Positions 1 to 14,900 of a stretch of DNA of 32,648 nt are shown one piece after another; within the stretch, counting starts at the first letter, position 1, and each line of letters begins with the position of its first letter. The notes beneath the pieces are model-generated. The model was given only the letters and a program-made list of their open reading frames with translations, was not told the DNA's origin and ran no database searches. This stretch comes from Thiomicrospira cyclica. GTDB lineage: Bacteria; Pseudomonadota; Gammaproteobacteria; Thiomicrospirales; Thiomicrospiraceae. The stretch is taken from contig DZAT01000018.1 of the NCBI GenBank assembly GCA_022736205.1, forward strand, positions 1 to 32,648, in the 5' to 3' direction. The position numbers and the translations under genes were made by a program.

Positions 1-58
1 AGGGCTATTCGAATAGCAGCATTGCCGAAACCCCCGAAAGGTTAATCGAATAACTGAA
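1..58. other. Window edge, possible 3' end of an upstream gene
   Basis: Two plus-strand frames stay open from the window edge to a nearby stop, one ending at 45 and one at 53. Either could be the tail of a gene that begins outside the window. The visible residues (15 or fewer) are too few to identify a family. The bases TGAA at 55-58 are repeated at 209-212 and look like the left copy of a target-site duplication for the small element that follows. Confidence 0.3.
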
Positions 59-208
59 GGGAACCTCTAATAACTTAACGGGTTGGGGGTCTGGGGGAAG
101 GGATGCACCAATAGTGCATGTAACTGTTTGATTTGATCCCTTCCAACAGAGGTAAAATAACTTGGGTAACGCTAAAAATGCCACGAAGTGGGGTTTTTAG
201 AGATGCCC
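59..208. mobile_element. MITE-like element, 150 bp, copy A
   Basis: The left end reads GGGAACCTCTAATAAC and the right end, reverse-complemented, reads GGGCATCTCTAAAAAC: 13 of 16 bases agree, so these are terminal inverted repeats. Perfect 4-bp direct repeats (TGAA, 55-58 and 209-212) flank the element exactly at the boundaries set by the inverted repeats. Inside is an 8-bp inverted repeat (97-104 with 136-143), and near the right end an imperfect hairpin CTAAAAATGCCAC-GAA-GTGGGGTTTTTAG. The right 60 bp align with the element at 20720-20801. It encodes nothing visible. It lies 29 bp before the Wzz-like start, so it forms part of that gene's upstream region. Confidence 0.7.
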
Positions 209-237
209 TGAATTTGTTTTTGAATTAGGAAAGAGAC

Positions 238-1239
238 ATGCAGCAACAACCAGAAGTCGTCGTAACGCAAGATGATGAAATCGATTTGAGAGAACTGTGG
301 CAGCATCTGCTCGATGGCAAGCAATTAATTGCTGCCATTATGGCAGTTTGCTTTGTACTGGCGTTTGGTTATGCGGTAACGGCGACAAGCTGGTACAAGG
401 CAGAAGCGACACTGATGGATAATTCGGGCGGTGGCGGTAAAGCAGGCGGTGCTTTGGCTGGCTTGGGCGGTTTGGCATCTTTAGCGGGTGTCAGTATGCC
501 AGCCAGTCCTGTCGAAGCGGTGATTGCTACGGCAACCTCCGATGCATTTTTAATCGAGTTTATCCGTAAGCACGAGTTAAAAAAAGTCTTTATGCAAGGT
601 GCTTGGAACGAGAACACGCAACAATGGCAACCCACCTCAGGTATTGTTAATACGCTTTGGGGCGAAGGATTACGTCCGTTGCTAATGGGCGCGCGTCCTA
701 AAGTTAACAGCCCTTATCTGTTGGCTGAAAATGAGCCTACTTGGCAGAAAACCTTAGAGATAATTGAAAAGAAAGGTATTTTTTCGATTAGTCAAGATAA
801 AAAATCTAATATGGTCAGTATGTCGATCACGTGGACAGACCCCAATCAGGCAGCACAATGGGTCGAATATTGGGCGAATGATCTGAATGATCTGATTCGT
901 GAACGTACCATTGCTGAATCTCAGTCGATGTTGAATAATCTGTTGCCAAAACTAGAGCAGCCAATGCCAGCAGAAGTCCGTACCAGTATCATTGGCATGA
1001 TTGACGAGCAGACCAAAACGATTAATGCAGCTATGGTCAAGAAAGATTATGCGCTCAAAATGATTGATCCGCCGTTAGCGCCCGAAACAGTAGCAAAGCC
1101 CAAGCGCGTGCTCATTTTAGCGGTTGCCATTGTATTGGGTTTAATGATGGGTGCTATGGTAGCAATTATTCGCGGCAGCCGTCGTAAATCAGTCGGTCTT
1201 GTTATGCCTACTAAGGGCTTGCATCGTGAGCGCATTTAA
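238..1239 (+). CDS. Wzz-type polysaccharide chain-length determinant protein
   Basis: This 333-residue inner-membrane protein has the Wzz (polysaccharide co-polymerase) layout. It has a short cytoplasmic N-terminus, a membrane segment at about 31-52, a long periplasmic part, and a second membrane segment at about 292-313 preceded by the typical proline-rich stretch (DPPLAPETVAKPKR). A glycine/alanine-rich patch lies at about 63-85. There is no tyrosine kinase domain or Walker motif, so it is not a Wzc-type fusion. Family members set the length of O-antigen or exopolysaccharide chains by working with the Wzy polymerase. The start is supported by the purine-rich AGGAAAGAGA just upstream. No other polysaccharide gene is visible; the rest of the cluster, if any, lies to the left. 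Which polymer it controls cannot be told. Confidence 0.85.
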   Translation: MQQQPEVVVTQDDEIDLRELWQHLLDGKQLIAAIMAVCFVLAFGYAVTATSWYKAEATLMDNSGGGGKAGGALAGLGGLASLAGVSMPASPVEAVIATATSDAFLIEFIRKHELKKVFMQGAWNENTQQWQPTSGIVNTLWGEGLRPLLMGARPKVNSPYLLAENEPTWQKTLEIIEKKGIFSISQDKKSNMVSMSITWTDPNQAAQWVEYWANDLNDLIRERTIAESQSMLNNLLPKLEQPMPAEVRTSIIGMIDEQTKTINAAMVKKDYALKMIDPPLAPETVAKPKRVLILAVAIVLGLMMGAMVAIIRGSRRKSVGLVMPTKGLHRERI

Positions 1240-1258
1240 GACGGATGGGTTAACGACG

Positions 1259-1367
1259 GAGCATCTCTAAAACCCGTCATTCCCGCGAAAGCGGGAATCT
1301 ATCTCATTGATTTTATGGATCCCCGCATACGCGAGGATGACGAAGTATTGAGTTATTAGAGGCGTTC
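1259..1367. mobile_element. MITE-like element, 109 bp, copy B
   Basis: This element has the same length as the one at 23606-23714. The inner 72 bases differ at only three positions. Its ends are degenerate inverted repeats (left GAGCATCTCTAAAACC, right complement GAACGCCTCTAATAAC). GACG at 1255-1258 is repeated at 1368-1371, a perfect 4-bp candidate target duplication. It contains the perfect hairpin ATTCCCGC-GAAA-GCGGGAAT (1279-1298) and a second half-hairpin CCCCGCATACGCGAGG. It occupies most of the gap between the Wzz gene and the mutarotase gene, and the hairpin could stop transcription from the left. Confidence 0.75.
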
Positions 1368-1408
1368 GACGGTATTTATTTTTTCACAGATTTTTTAGGA
1401 GCCTGTTT

Positions 1409-2293
1409 ATGTCTAGCCTTCAGCCATTCGAAATTGAAAACCACGTGTCTTTTGTACAACAGGGTGATGTGACCGTGGCGGTACTACATTCCGATGCAGG
1501 GCGTGTGCGCGTTGCCCTACAAGGGGCGCAAGTACTCGATTGGTTACCAACGGGCGAAACAACCTCTGTGATTTGGGTTAGCGATGCGGCTGTGTATCAG
1601 ACGGGTAAAGGCGTGCGTGGTGGTGTACCTGTATGTTGGCCTTGGTTTGGCGCGGGTGAGACAGGCAAACCTGCACATGGTTTTGTGCGTACTAAGTTGT
1701 GGTCGGTTGAAGCCAGTGGTATCAGCGATGCGGGTGTTTGGTTGCGCTTGGTCACGCAAGATGACGATGCTTCTCGTGCTTTATGGAATCAGGCTTTTAA
1801 GCTTTCGCTAACGGTTACTTTGGGTGCTTCTTTGGGTATCGCGTTAACCACGAATAATACAGGCGACAGCGATTTTGTCATTAGCGAAGCCTTACATACC
1901 TATTTTGCCATTGGTGATGTTGATCGTGTTCAGGTAACAGGGTTAGATGGTGTGCACTATTTAGACAAGGTATTGGACATGACTGAGCACACACAAACAG
2001 GGGATGTGGCGATTGTGGGTGAAGTGGATCGCGTGTATGTGAATACCACCAGCGAAACAGCCATTGTGGACGCAACTTTAGGGCGTGATATTATCATTAG
2101 CAAAACTAACAGTAGGGCAACCGTTGTCTGGAATCCTGGTAGTGAAAAAGAAAAAGGGTTTGCCGATATGAATACTGGCGACTATCGTAAGATGTTGTGT
2201 GTTGAGTCGGGAACAGCAGGTGGTGATGTCGTTCGTGTGGCGGCTGGCGCGAGCCACACGCTCAGCGTTGATTACGCGGTGCGTCGCGGTTAA
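1409..2293 (+). CDS. D-hexose-6-phosphate mutarotase (YeaD-like aldose 1-epimerase family)
   Basis: The 294-residue product matches the glucose-6-phosphate 1-epimerase family, which interconverts the alpha and beta anomers of hexose 6-phosphates in the cytoplasm. Visible family motifs are GGVPVCWPWFG (about 72-82), HGFVR with His90, EALHTYF with His163, and a C-terminal CVESG with Glu266. His163 and Glu266 sit where the family's catalytic His/Glu pair is expected. Length is normal. The start is supported by AGGAG at 1397-1401, seven bases before the ATG. It converges on the HDOD gene, with a hairpin at 2311-2336 in the 47-bp gap. It appears monocistronic, with a MITE-like element in its upstream gap. 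Confidence 0.92.
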   Translation: MSSLQPFEIENHVSFVQQGDVTVAVLHSDAGRVRVALQGAQVLDWLPTGETTSVIWVSDAAVYQTGKGVRGGVPVCWPWFGAGETGKPAHGFVRTKLWSVEASGISDAGVWLRLVTQDDDASRALWNQAFKLSLTVTLGASLGIALTTNNTGDSDFVISEALHTYFAIGDVDRVQVTGLDGVHYLDKVLDMTEHTQTGDVAIVGEVDRVYVNTTSETAIVDATLGRDIIISKTNSRATVVWNPGSEKEKGFADMNTGDYRKMLCVESGTAGGDVVRVAAGASHTLSVDYAVRRG

Positions 2294-2310
2294 TAGCGTA
2301 TCTACGCGCT

Positions 2311-2336
2311 GTCATCCTCGCATATGCGGGGATGAC
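2311..2336. terminator. Hairpin between convergent genes
   Basis: GTCATCCTCGCATA pairs with TATGCGGGGATGAC over 13 of 14 positions (the odd one is a possible G-U pair). It lies between two genes ending at 2293 and 2341, where a bidirectional terminator is expected, although neither side has a strong T run. The same word family (GATCCCCG..CGAGGATGAC) occurs inside the 109-bp elements at 1259 and 23606, so this may be a solo fragment of that repeat reused as a terminator. Confidence 0.55.
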
Positions 2337-2340
2337 ATTC

Positions 2341-3333
2341 TTATTCATCACCACTATTCATGACTGGCGTTCGATTCCAGTCACTACTGAGGTTGCGTCG
2401 GATATTGCTCAACGCTTCATCCGACAAGCCGAGCATATCGGTAGCGCGTTTACTTTGGTCGAGTATTTCCTGCGACTGGTAAGCGCCACTTGCTAATTCG
2501 CTAACCATGCTTTGTGCCAACAAACCCACACCGATTAATAGACGCACGCGCAATTGACTAATACAGGCTGCTTGTGGGTGGTGGTGATGGTTGATGGCAA
2601 GCAACAAGTCCAGATCATGGTCATTATTGGGGTCTAGTCCCCATTTTTGCCCCGTAAGTACGCCTAACGCAGCATGACAGGCTGCTTTTTCTAACTCAAA
2701 CTGATGCGCTTTTTCGGGCAAGCTCAAGCTTTGATCAAAAACTTTAAGGTAGTTTTTTGGGTAGCGTGCTGCCAACGACAACATCCCACCATGCAAATAA
2801 AGTCCGAATAAATAGGCACTTTCTTGGCTAATGCGTGGGTCGTGTGGTGGTAAGTAGCCCGCAATTTCGGCACAAGCATAGGCTGTTTTAGCAGCATGAT
2901 CGAGAATTTTTTCGGTCAGTTCGTTATCCGTCGCCATTTGTTTGATGGCAACTGCCAGCGCCAATTGGTATGTGCGAGACACACCGATTAAGCCGACGCA
3001 CTGGGTCAGATTATGAATTTCGATGTTACGTGCCAATTGACGCTGAAAGGTCGGTTGGCTAACCGTGCCGATAATTTCGCCACTAATCGCTGGGTTGGTT
3101 TCGATCAGTTTGATAATACGATTGAGATTGGGATGCGTCTGATGCATTTCTAGTTCAATGGCAATGATTTCTTTGGGCATATCGGGTAGCAGTAAATCAC
3201 CACCTATTTTTTGTAATGCCAGTGCACTTCCCTGAGTGTCTAAACTCAGATGGAGTGGGCGACAAGTGGCTGGCATCGGTGGCACGGCACGTGCTGCTAA
3301 ATGGACATGACCAGAATGTAGGTGTTTGCTCAT
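2341..3333 (-). CDS. HDOD-domain protein
   Basis: This is a 330-residue protein. Residues from about 48 onward fit the HDOD domain: LLPDMPKEIIAIELEMHQ followed by a segment ending NPAISGEIIGTVSQP, then a helical region with no intact HD metal-binding pair. HDOD proteins are regulators found in signalling, stress and motility pathways; their biochemical role is poorly defined. No GGDEF, EAL or receiver domain is fused. The first 30 residues are rich in histidine and proline, and a run of four His occurs late in the protein. Its start lies 20 bp after the stop of the AsmA-like gene on the same strand, so the two are probably co-transcribed. No convincing ribosome binding site precedes the ATG, so translation may depend on the upstream gene or the start may differ. 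Confidence 0.75.
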   Translation of the reverse strand: MSKHLHSGHVHLAARAVPPMPATCRPLHLSLDTQGSALALQKIGGDLLLPDMPKEIIAIELEMHQTHPNLNRIIKLIETNPAISGEIIGTVSQPTFQRQLARNIEIHNLTQCVGLIGVSRTYQLALAVAIKQMATDNELTEKILDHAAKTAYACAEIAGYLPPHDPRISQESAYLFGLYLHGGMLSLAARYPKNYLKVFDQSLSLPEKAHQFELEKAACHAALGVLTGQKWGLDPNNDHDLDLLLAINHHHHPQAACISQLRVRLLIGVGLLAQSMVSELASGAYQSQEILDQSKRATDMLGLSDEALSNIRRNLSSDWNRTPVMNSGDE

Positions 3334-3353
3334 AATCGTGTTCGGTATCGCTT

Positions 3354-4880
3354 CTAATGCCCAAAACGGGGTAAGTTTAATTGTTCTTTGATTTTATTGG
3401 TTAAGGTTTGTTTTTCTTGTTCGATGCTTTGTGTTGCTGCTTGCTCTGCTTGTTTCGCGAGCGCTGCACTCAAATCACTGCTCATTTTGGGGCTGCTTAA
3501 ATCACCCTGAATACATATGGGGATAGTAAAGCCTTTTACTTGCGTAAGCAAGGTAGCATTAACCAGATGTTGTTTTAGATTAATTTGTGCATCTTTTGCG
3601 CTGAGGTGCGTTAGATGACTTTGCATGTCGAGATTGGCAGTGATGTTGCCTGCGTTCATTGTGCCATCGGTATGCACCCGTTCATAGACTTCGCGTGTGA
3701 TATCGAATTTAGCAGCACTGTTCAGCAGCGCACTAAATTCGTTCGGCAAAATTTGCCCATCGTAGAGATTGGCATCGAACTTGCCGATGTGCTTGCCTAG
3801 ATCATAAACTAGGTCGCCTTTAATGCTCGATTTAAATACCACAGGCATGCCAAGCATGGCAGAAAGTTCAGTAGCTTGTAGGTCGATTAACTGCGCATTG
3901 AGTTGATCGCCATTCAGTTTTGCGGTTATTTTGCCGCCGAGTGTTTGACTGCTGGCATCAGCGATAAGATGATGGGTCGGTAAGGTGTAGCTGAGTTTGC
4001 CATTGATTTGCATGCGCCCATGTAAAGGCGAGTCTGTTAAAAAACTGAGCTTGCTTAAGTCATTGATGTTCGTTTGATGATCGCTGTTCAGTCCGTCTTC
4101 ACCCAAGTTGTAACGCAAATTGTTAAGCCCAAGGGTTGCCAAGGGGCTGTTCAATAAGATTTGGCTTAGGGTTTTACCATTAAGCACGTCGGTGGTGGTG
4201 TTTAACACAAAAGGCGTATTGCTGGGCAGGGCAATGGTCGTTGTTTCGTTAAGCATTTGTGCAAGAATCATACCATCGTTGATGTTTGTGCCAATCGTAC
4301 CGTTGAGTGATTGCTTGTCGTGCCAGTTGTCGAGTTTAAGTTGAGCGACCAACTGTAGGTGTCCGTTGGCAAGACTAGGCTGTTGCAAGAGCTGCGCTAT
4401 TTCCGACAACGTCAGCTTGCCGTACGCGTTCAATGTCGCTGGGGCTTCTTTCTTGTGGTTTAGGGTAAAGTCGATTTGGCTCAGGGTTAGACTGATTTTT
4501 CCCTTAGCTTCTTGTTGTGCGAAGCTGGTATCGAAATTTCCCTCGCTGCTTGCCGCGCCTGCTAGGGGCATTGGCAGTATGGCTTGCAGTTGCGTTAAGT
4601 CCTTACTGATCAGTTGCCAGGTTCCCGTTGCTTTGCCTTCTAGCAGGGCTGTTTTGGCATTGAATAGTAGTTGTGACTCTGGGCTGAGCTGTACACTAAG
4701 ATTGGCATGATCGGGACGTATGTCGAGTAGGGTGATTGTTGCCTTGGGTAGCTTTGTTTGTAAGGCTTGCTCTGCCAGCGGACGTAATAAACCATTGCCC
4801 GTTTCTGTCAGCAGTAAAAAGGCAGCGACACTGAGTGCGCCCAATGTCAGTCCCATAGACCAAGCTAAAAGTCGAAACAT
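3354..4880 (-). CDS. AsmA-like envelope protein
   Basis: The 508-residue product has one N-terminal membrane anchor (about 7-26) followed by a long, weakly patterned periplasmic part with many alternating-hydrophobic beta-strand stretches. Examples are repeats of the form L..G..L..DL and LxGKTLSQILLNSPLATLGL. This is the look of the AsmA/TamB superfamily, whose members are proposed to carry phospholipids between the membranes or to affect outer-membrane assembly. The C-terminal 45 residues are charged and helical (many Gln, Glu and Lys). It is shorter than E. coli AsmA (about 617 residues). It is transcribed divergently from gltB with 139 bp between the starts and is followed closely by the HDOD gene. 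The assignment rests on overall pattern rather than a diagnostic motif. Confidence 0.65.
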   Translation of the reverse strand: MFRLLAWSMGLTLGALSVAAFLLLTETGNGLLRPLAEQALQTKLPKATITLLDIRPDHANLSVQLSPESQLLFNAKTALLEGKATGTWQLISKDLTQLQAILPMPLAGAASSEGNFDTSFAQQEAKGKISLTLSQIDFTLNHKKEAPATLNAYGKLTLSEIAQLLQQPSLANGHLQLVAQLKLDNWHDKQSLNGTIGTNINDGMILAQMLNETTTIALPSNTPFVLNTTTDVLNGKTLSQILLNSPLATLGLNNLRYNLGEDGLNSDHQTNINDLSKLSFLTDSPLHGRMQINGKLSYTLPTHHLIADASSQTLGGKITAKLNGDQLNAQLIDLQATELSAMLGMPVVFKSSIKGDLVYDLGKHIGKFDANLYDGQILPNEFSALLNSAAKFDITREVYERVHTDGTMNAGNITANLDMQSHLTHLSAKDAQINLKQHLVNATLLTQVKGFTIPICIQGDLSSPKMSSDLSAALAKQAEQAATQSIEQEKQTLTNKIKEQLNLPRFGH

Positions 4881-4924
4881 GAAAAGGTCGCCTGTGTTAG
4901 GATGAAGCTAATGTAAAAACGCTA

Positions 4925-4953
4925 TTGACCGATTTTACATTATTCGCTATTAT
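4925..4953 (+). promoter_or_regulatory. Candidate sigma70 promoter for gltBD
   Basis: TTGACC (4925-4930) and TATTAT (4948-4953) are separated by exactly 17 bases; each differs from the sigma70 consensus at one position. It points toward gltB and would give a leader of about 60 bases. The ribosome binding site AGGAAAG (5009-5015) precedes the gltB ATG by four bases. No riboswitch-like structure was seen in the leader. Confidence 0.65.
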
Positions 4954-5019
4954 TTTTAACCATTTTGCCCAAATTTTTATTGCTGACCACTGGGGGTCGG
5001 CTAATGCTAGGAAAGACGC

Positions 5020-10910
<5,891 letters not shown>

Positions 10911-10918
10911 GGGGAATG

Positions 10919-10950
10919 AGAAAGGTCGCGAAAGCGGCCTTTCTGGTTTA
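10919..10950 (+). terminator. Intrinsic-terminator-like hairpin after gltD
   Basis: AGAAAGGTCGC (10919-10929) pairs with GCGGCCTTTCT (10934-10944) around a GAAA loop, with one G-U pair. It is followed by the T-rich TGGTTTATTT rather than a pure T run. It lies nine bases after the gltD stop and would close the gltBD operon. The T tract is weak, so some read-through into the next gene is possible. Confidence 0.65.
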
Positions 10951-10964
10951 TTTCAGGAGATAAC

Positions 10965-11606
10965 ATGGCTGATAATGGTTCACAGATTGTTTATGTATTA
11001 ACAAATCCAGCTATGCCAAGCTTGATTAAAATAGGAAAAACCACACAACTAGAAGTTGATGATCGTATGAAACAACTTTATAGTACAGGTGTGCCTGTTC
11101 CATTTGACTGTGCGTTTGCTTGCCAAGTTAAAGATGCTTCAGAAGTAGAAAAATCGTTACATTTTGCATTTGGGAATCATCGAGTAAATCCCAATAGAGA
11201 GTTTTTTAAGATTGAGCCAGAGCGTGTTATTGCTGTACTTAAACTTCTTAAGGTAGAGGATATTACTCAAGCCTTTGAAGAGCAGCTAGAATCAGATTTA
11301 GATACGGTAGATAAACAGTCATCCCAAGGTCTTAAAGCGGTTAGACGACCACCATTAAACTTTTATGATTTATCAATTCCCCAAAATAGCGTATTAACTT
11401 CTAAGGATGGTAGCGTTAATGTCACAGTGGTTGATGCCAAAAAAGTGATTATGGATGACTTGATTTGCTCATTAACAAGTGCAACTAGAAAGCTATTATC
11501 ATTACCTGACGATTATCCGATTCAACCAACGCCTTATTGGACTTTTAATGGTAAAACAATTAAAGAACTATATGAGGATTATCACAGCTCACTGACAGAG
11601 GAGTAA
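10965..11606 (+). CDS. GIY-YIG family (T5orf172/MUG113-like) protein
   Basis: The N-terminal 85 residues resemble the T5orf172/MUG113 branch of the GIY-YIG fold. YVLTNP at 10-15 stands in for GIY, KIGKT at 22-26 for YIG, Arg34 follows in DDRMKQL, His59 lies in a helix, and REFFKI ends the domain. GIY-YIG enzymes are nucleases, but this branch is mostly uncharacterised. Residues 85-213 form an acidic linker and a C-terminal region ending PTPYWTFNGKTIKELYEDYH, whose family I do not recognise. A strong AGGAG (10955-10959) lies five bases before the ATG. The gene is visibly richer in A and T than gltD and the helicase gene around it, and it begins a small accessory patch, which suggests recent acquisition. 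Catalytic activity is not established. Confidence 0.65.
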   Translation: MADNGSQIVYVLTNPAMPSLIKIGKTTQLEVDDRMKQLYSTGVPVPFDCAFACQVKDASEVEKSLHFAFGNHRVNPNREFFKIEPERVIAVLKLLKVEDITQAFEEQLESDLDTVDKQSSQGLKAVRRPPLNFYDLSIPQNSVLTSKDGSVNVTVVDAKKVIMDDLICSLTSATRKLLSLPDDYPIQPTPYWTFNGKTIKELYEDYHSSLTEE

Positions 11607-11614
11607 ATGCTAGT

Positions 11615-11821
11615 ATGCAGATTACCATTGATGCTCCCGCTAATTTGGCACAAGAGGTGGTCGATTTTGTTGATTTTCTAAAAGCAAAATATGTCACTTC
11701 CACGCCAAACGCGTCAATGATAGGCATGGTTTCAGATAATGAAGATGTTTGCGCTAACGATTTAATGATGGCGCAATCATTATCGGTGAGCGATTGGGAT
11801 AATCATGATGATGAGGTGTGA
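11615..11821 (+). CDS. Small antitoxin-like protein
   Basis: This 68-residue acidic protein has an N-terminal strand (MQITIDAP) and a helix (LAQEVVDFVDFLKAKY), then an Asn/Asp/Met-rich tail that is probably disordered. The pattern is that of DUF2281-type or AbrB/VapB-neighbour antitoxins, whose tails wrap around a toxin. A purine-rich AGAGGAG lies 11 bases upstream, overlapping the end of the GIY-YIG gene (8-bp gap). Four bases after its stop begins the remnant of a PemK-like toxin, which supports the antitoxin reading. With the toxin truncated, this would be an orphan antitoxin. The family assignment is by pattern only. Confidence 0.5.
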   Translation: MQITIDAPANLAQEVVDFVDFLKAKYVTSTPNASMIGMVSDNEDVCANDLMMAQSLSVSDWDNHDDEV

Positions 11822-11825
11822 AATC

Positions 11826-11933
11826 ATGTATCAACCCACTGAGATTGTCATGTTGCCCTTTCCATTTACTGACTTATCAATCATTAAAAAACGTCCAGTG
11901 TTAGTGATAACACAAGCGGATGAGCAATATTGA
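11826..11933 (+). pseudogene. Truncated PemK/MazF-like toxin (N-terminal remnant)
   Basis: The frame from ATG 11826 reads MYQPTEIVMLPFPFTDLS, then KKRPVLVITQADEQY, then stops at 11931. The first strand IVMLPFPFTDLS and the KRPVLVI strand are the diagnostic opening of PemK/MazF-fold endoribonucleases, which normally run to about 110-120 residues. Only 35 remain, and no continuation of the fold is visible in any frame before the helicase gene begins ten bases later. The 3' part therefore appears deleted rather than frameshifted. GAGGTG just before the ATG is an adequate ribosome binding site, so a short peptide may still be made. It is unlikely to be an active nuclease. Confidence 0.7.
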
Positions 11934-11943
11934 GTCTCTTTAA

Positions 11944-14900
11944 ATGATCCCCTTCACCGAACAAGACATCATTAACGGCTTTCCAGCCAGCGAAATTAGA
12001 AAAGCTAAGCCATATGCTGCGCGAGATGTACTGGGTAGCAGTTGGATTGAAAACCGATTGATTGGCAGAGTCAAAGGAACAGCACGAACGCCTTACTCAC
12101 AAACGATTATTGTGCGCGAATCTGGGGTGGGTAGCTCGCGTCGGGTAACGTTTAATACGACTTGCTCCTGTCCCGTTGGTTATGATTGCAAGCATTCGGT
12201 TGCGCTGTTGTTATTTGAAGCGGCACGTCAGCAAATTGCTCAGGCTGTGGCGGCGAAGACTGCAGTACCAACAAAACAACAGACAATGCAAAGGCAAGAC
12301 ATGCAAGTGGTGCGTTATTTTGATGCCTTGTACCAAGAAACCAAACGCTATTTGCAAACCATTCCTGAGCCGATAGAAACAGCGAAAGAAGGGCTTGTTT
12401 GGGTATTAACGGCATACGAGGCTGGTTTCTATTCGGTAGAACCTTACAAGGTGCGCAAGCTTAAAACGGGTCAATGGAGCGACAAGATGACGCGAGTTGG
12501 GAATTTGCCTACCTACGTCAATGGTTACTACTATGGTCGCCCAGACTATATTAAAGATTTCGATCTCAACATCATGCGTTTATTGAAAATGGCGAACGCG
12601 AATAGTGCTTCTGGCGACTACCGCTTGCAAGGCGCGGCGGGCGACTTGGTGATTCGAAATCTGCTGGTCAATAACGCCTTATATTACAGGCAAGATAACA
12701 CACTTGTCCTCATCGAGTCGCAAGAACCCATCGTATTAGATTTTGCTTGGACTGAACAAAAAGGCTTGTGGGCATTGCAACATAATTTGCCTATTGTTGT
12801 AGGAAGTCCTAGCCTGATTGAAACCAGTCCGCCGTACTTGTTTTCACATCAAATCGATCCACTCAAAGTCACTTTAACGCCCGTGTTAAGTCCTGTTCCT
12901 TCTGGTATTCTGCTCAAACTGCTCGATAATCGCGCGTCAGGTTTGCCGCTCGAGCGTTTATATGATTACTGGTCGCCACTCTATGATGTGGTTCAAGGTT
13001 TGCCGCCTTTGCCCCAAGCTGCGATGCCAGAGATACAGGTGCATCAGCCGATTGCCGTGTTACGACTCGTAAGTTTGCCGATGTCGCGTGCGGTCACGCA
13101 ATTAGCCGACCCCATTATTGCAGGCTTAAGCATTCGCTATGGTGAGGTTGAGTTAAAGCCAGTGCCACAAACCGAGCCAGATATGGCAGAAATCGAAACG
13201 GATTCTGGCAAGGTATTGATTCAGCGCGACTTAGCTTTCGAAGAAGGCAGTGCATTTGTGCTAATGGGAATGGGTTTGACCTTCTTTCCCATTCCGCCCG
13301 ACGATAACGCGGTGTATTTTATGCCGCCCGATGCCAATATCATGAGTGTGTCGGCGCGTGACTGGTTGCCCTATATGGGCTATCTCACGGCTTTGCAAGA
13401 GAAAGGCTGGATTGTCGAGATTGAATCTGCTGGGTTAAGCGATATTGAAATCAGCAATGGCGTACAGGTTAATCTGCTCGATGATGACAATGACTATGCC
13501 CTCGATGCCACACTCAGCACCAGCGCGGGCGAATTGCCGTTATTGCCCTTGTTGCTCGATTACCTAAAACAAGATAAAGACTTGCCAACCGAAGGTGATA
13601 TTTATCTCGACAAACCCGATGGTGGTTTTGTGCGCGTGCCTGTGGCGCAGCTTAACCCGATTTTGCAAGCGATTACCGAACTCTATGATCGCCCGATCAA
13701 TCCCGACGGACAGTTGCGCCTCAGTCCGTTCGATGTCATGGGCTTGAACAGTGATGCCGTCAAAGTCAGCGGTAAAAAAGCGCAAGCACTGCGTAAAGTG
13801 GTCAGTCAGCTCGCGACGGTGACAGGGATTGATCCCATTGCACCGCCCGAAGGTTTGCAAGCTACCCTGCGCGATTATCAGCAACAAGGCTTAAATTGGC
13901 TGCACTTTTTAACCCGTCACAACCTCGGAGGGGTGTTGGCTGACGATATGGGCTTAGGCAAGACGTTGCAAGTCATTGCCCACTTACTCAAACAACAAGA
14001 ACTAGGCTTACTGACGAAACCCGCATTGGTTATTGCGCCCACCAGCGTGGTCGGTAACTGGATGTCGGAGCTGGCGAAGTTTGCGCCGAGTTTATCCGCC
14101 CTGCGTTTCGATGGGGTAAATCGTAGCGACTTAAAAGCTCAAATCGAGACATCAAACGTCATTTTAACCAGCTACGCACTCATTCAGCGAGACAGTGATT
14201 TTTGGCAGCAGATTCCACTGCACAGTGTCATTGTCGATGAAGCCCAATACGTCAAAAACCCGAAATCGAAAACTGCGCAAGTCATTCGCACCCTCAAAAC
14301 CGAGCATTGCTTGTGCTTAACGGGCACACCACTCGAAAACCATTTAGGCGAGCTGTGGTCGTTGTTTGACTTTGTCATGCCAGGGTTTTTAGCTAATGAC
14401 ACACAGTTTAAGAAGCGCTATCGCACCCCCATTGAACAGCACGGCGACCAAGATTGTCAGAACCGATTGGCGCAGCGCGTATCACCCTTTATGTTGCGCA
14501 GAACCAAAGCAGAGGTCGTCACCGAGTTACCTGCAAAAACTGAAATCATCCAGCGTGTGACCTTAGAAAAAGCGCAGTGGCAGTTGTACAGTAGCGTGCG
14601 CCTGTCGATGGAAAAGCGGGTGCGCGAACTGATGGCAGAAAAGGGGCTTAAGCGTAGTCATATCGAAATTTTAGATGCATTGCTTAAACTGCGCCAAGTG
14701 TGTTGCGACCCCAGTTTGGTCAAAATTCCTGCTGCCGAAAAGGTCAAGCATTCTGCTAAGTTAGAAGTGTTGGTCGAGATGGTGCAAGAATTGACTGAAG
14801 AAGGGCGAAAGATTCTTGTCTTCTCGCAATTTGCGACCATGCTGGCGATTATCGAAAAACGTCTGAACAGCGAAGGCATTATCACCAGTAAGCTAACGGG

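Noticed and set aside
4954..5019. Possible riboswitch in the gltB leader.
   Set aside because: Only about 60 bases with no stable paired structure or known aptamer motif (including the glutamine types) could be recognised.
11934..11943. Continuation of the PemK-like toxin by frameshift or read-through into the next sequence.
   Set aside because: Sequence after the TGA in all frames belongs to the helicase start or shows none of the later PemK/MazF strands, so a deletion explains it better.
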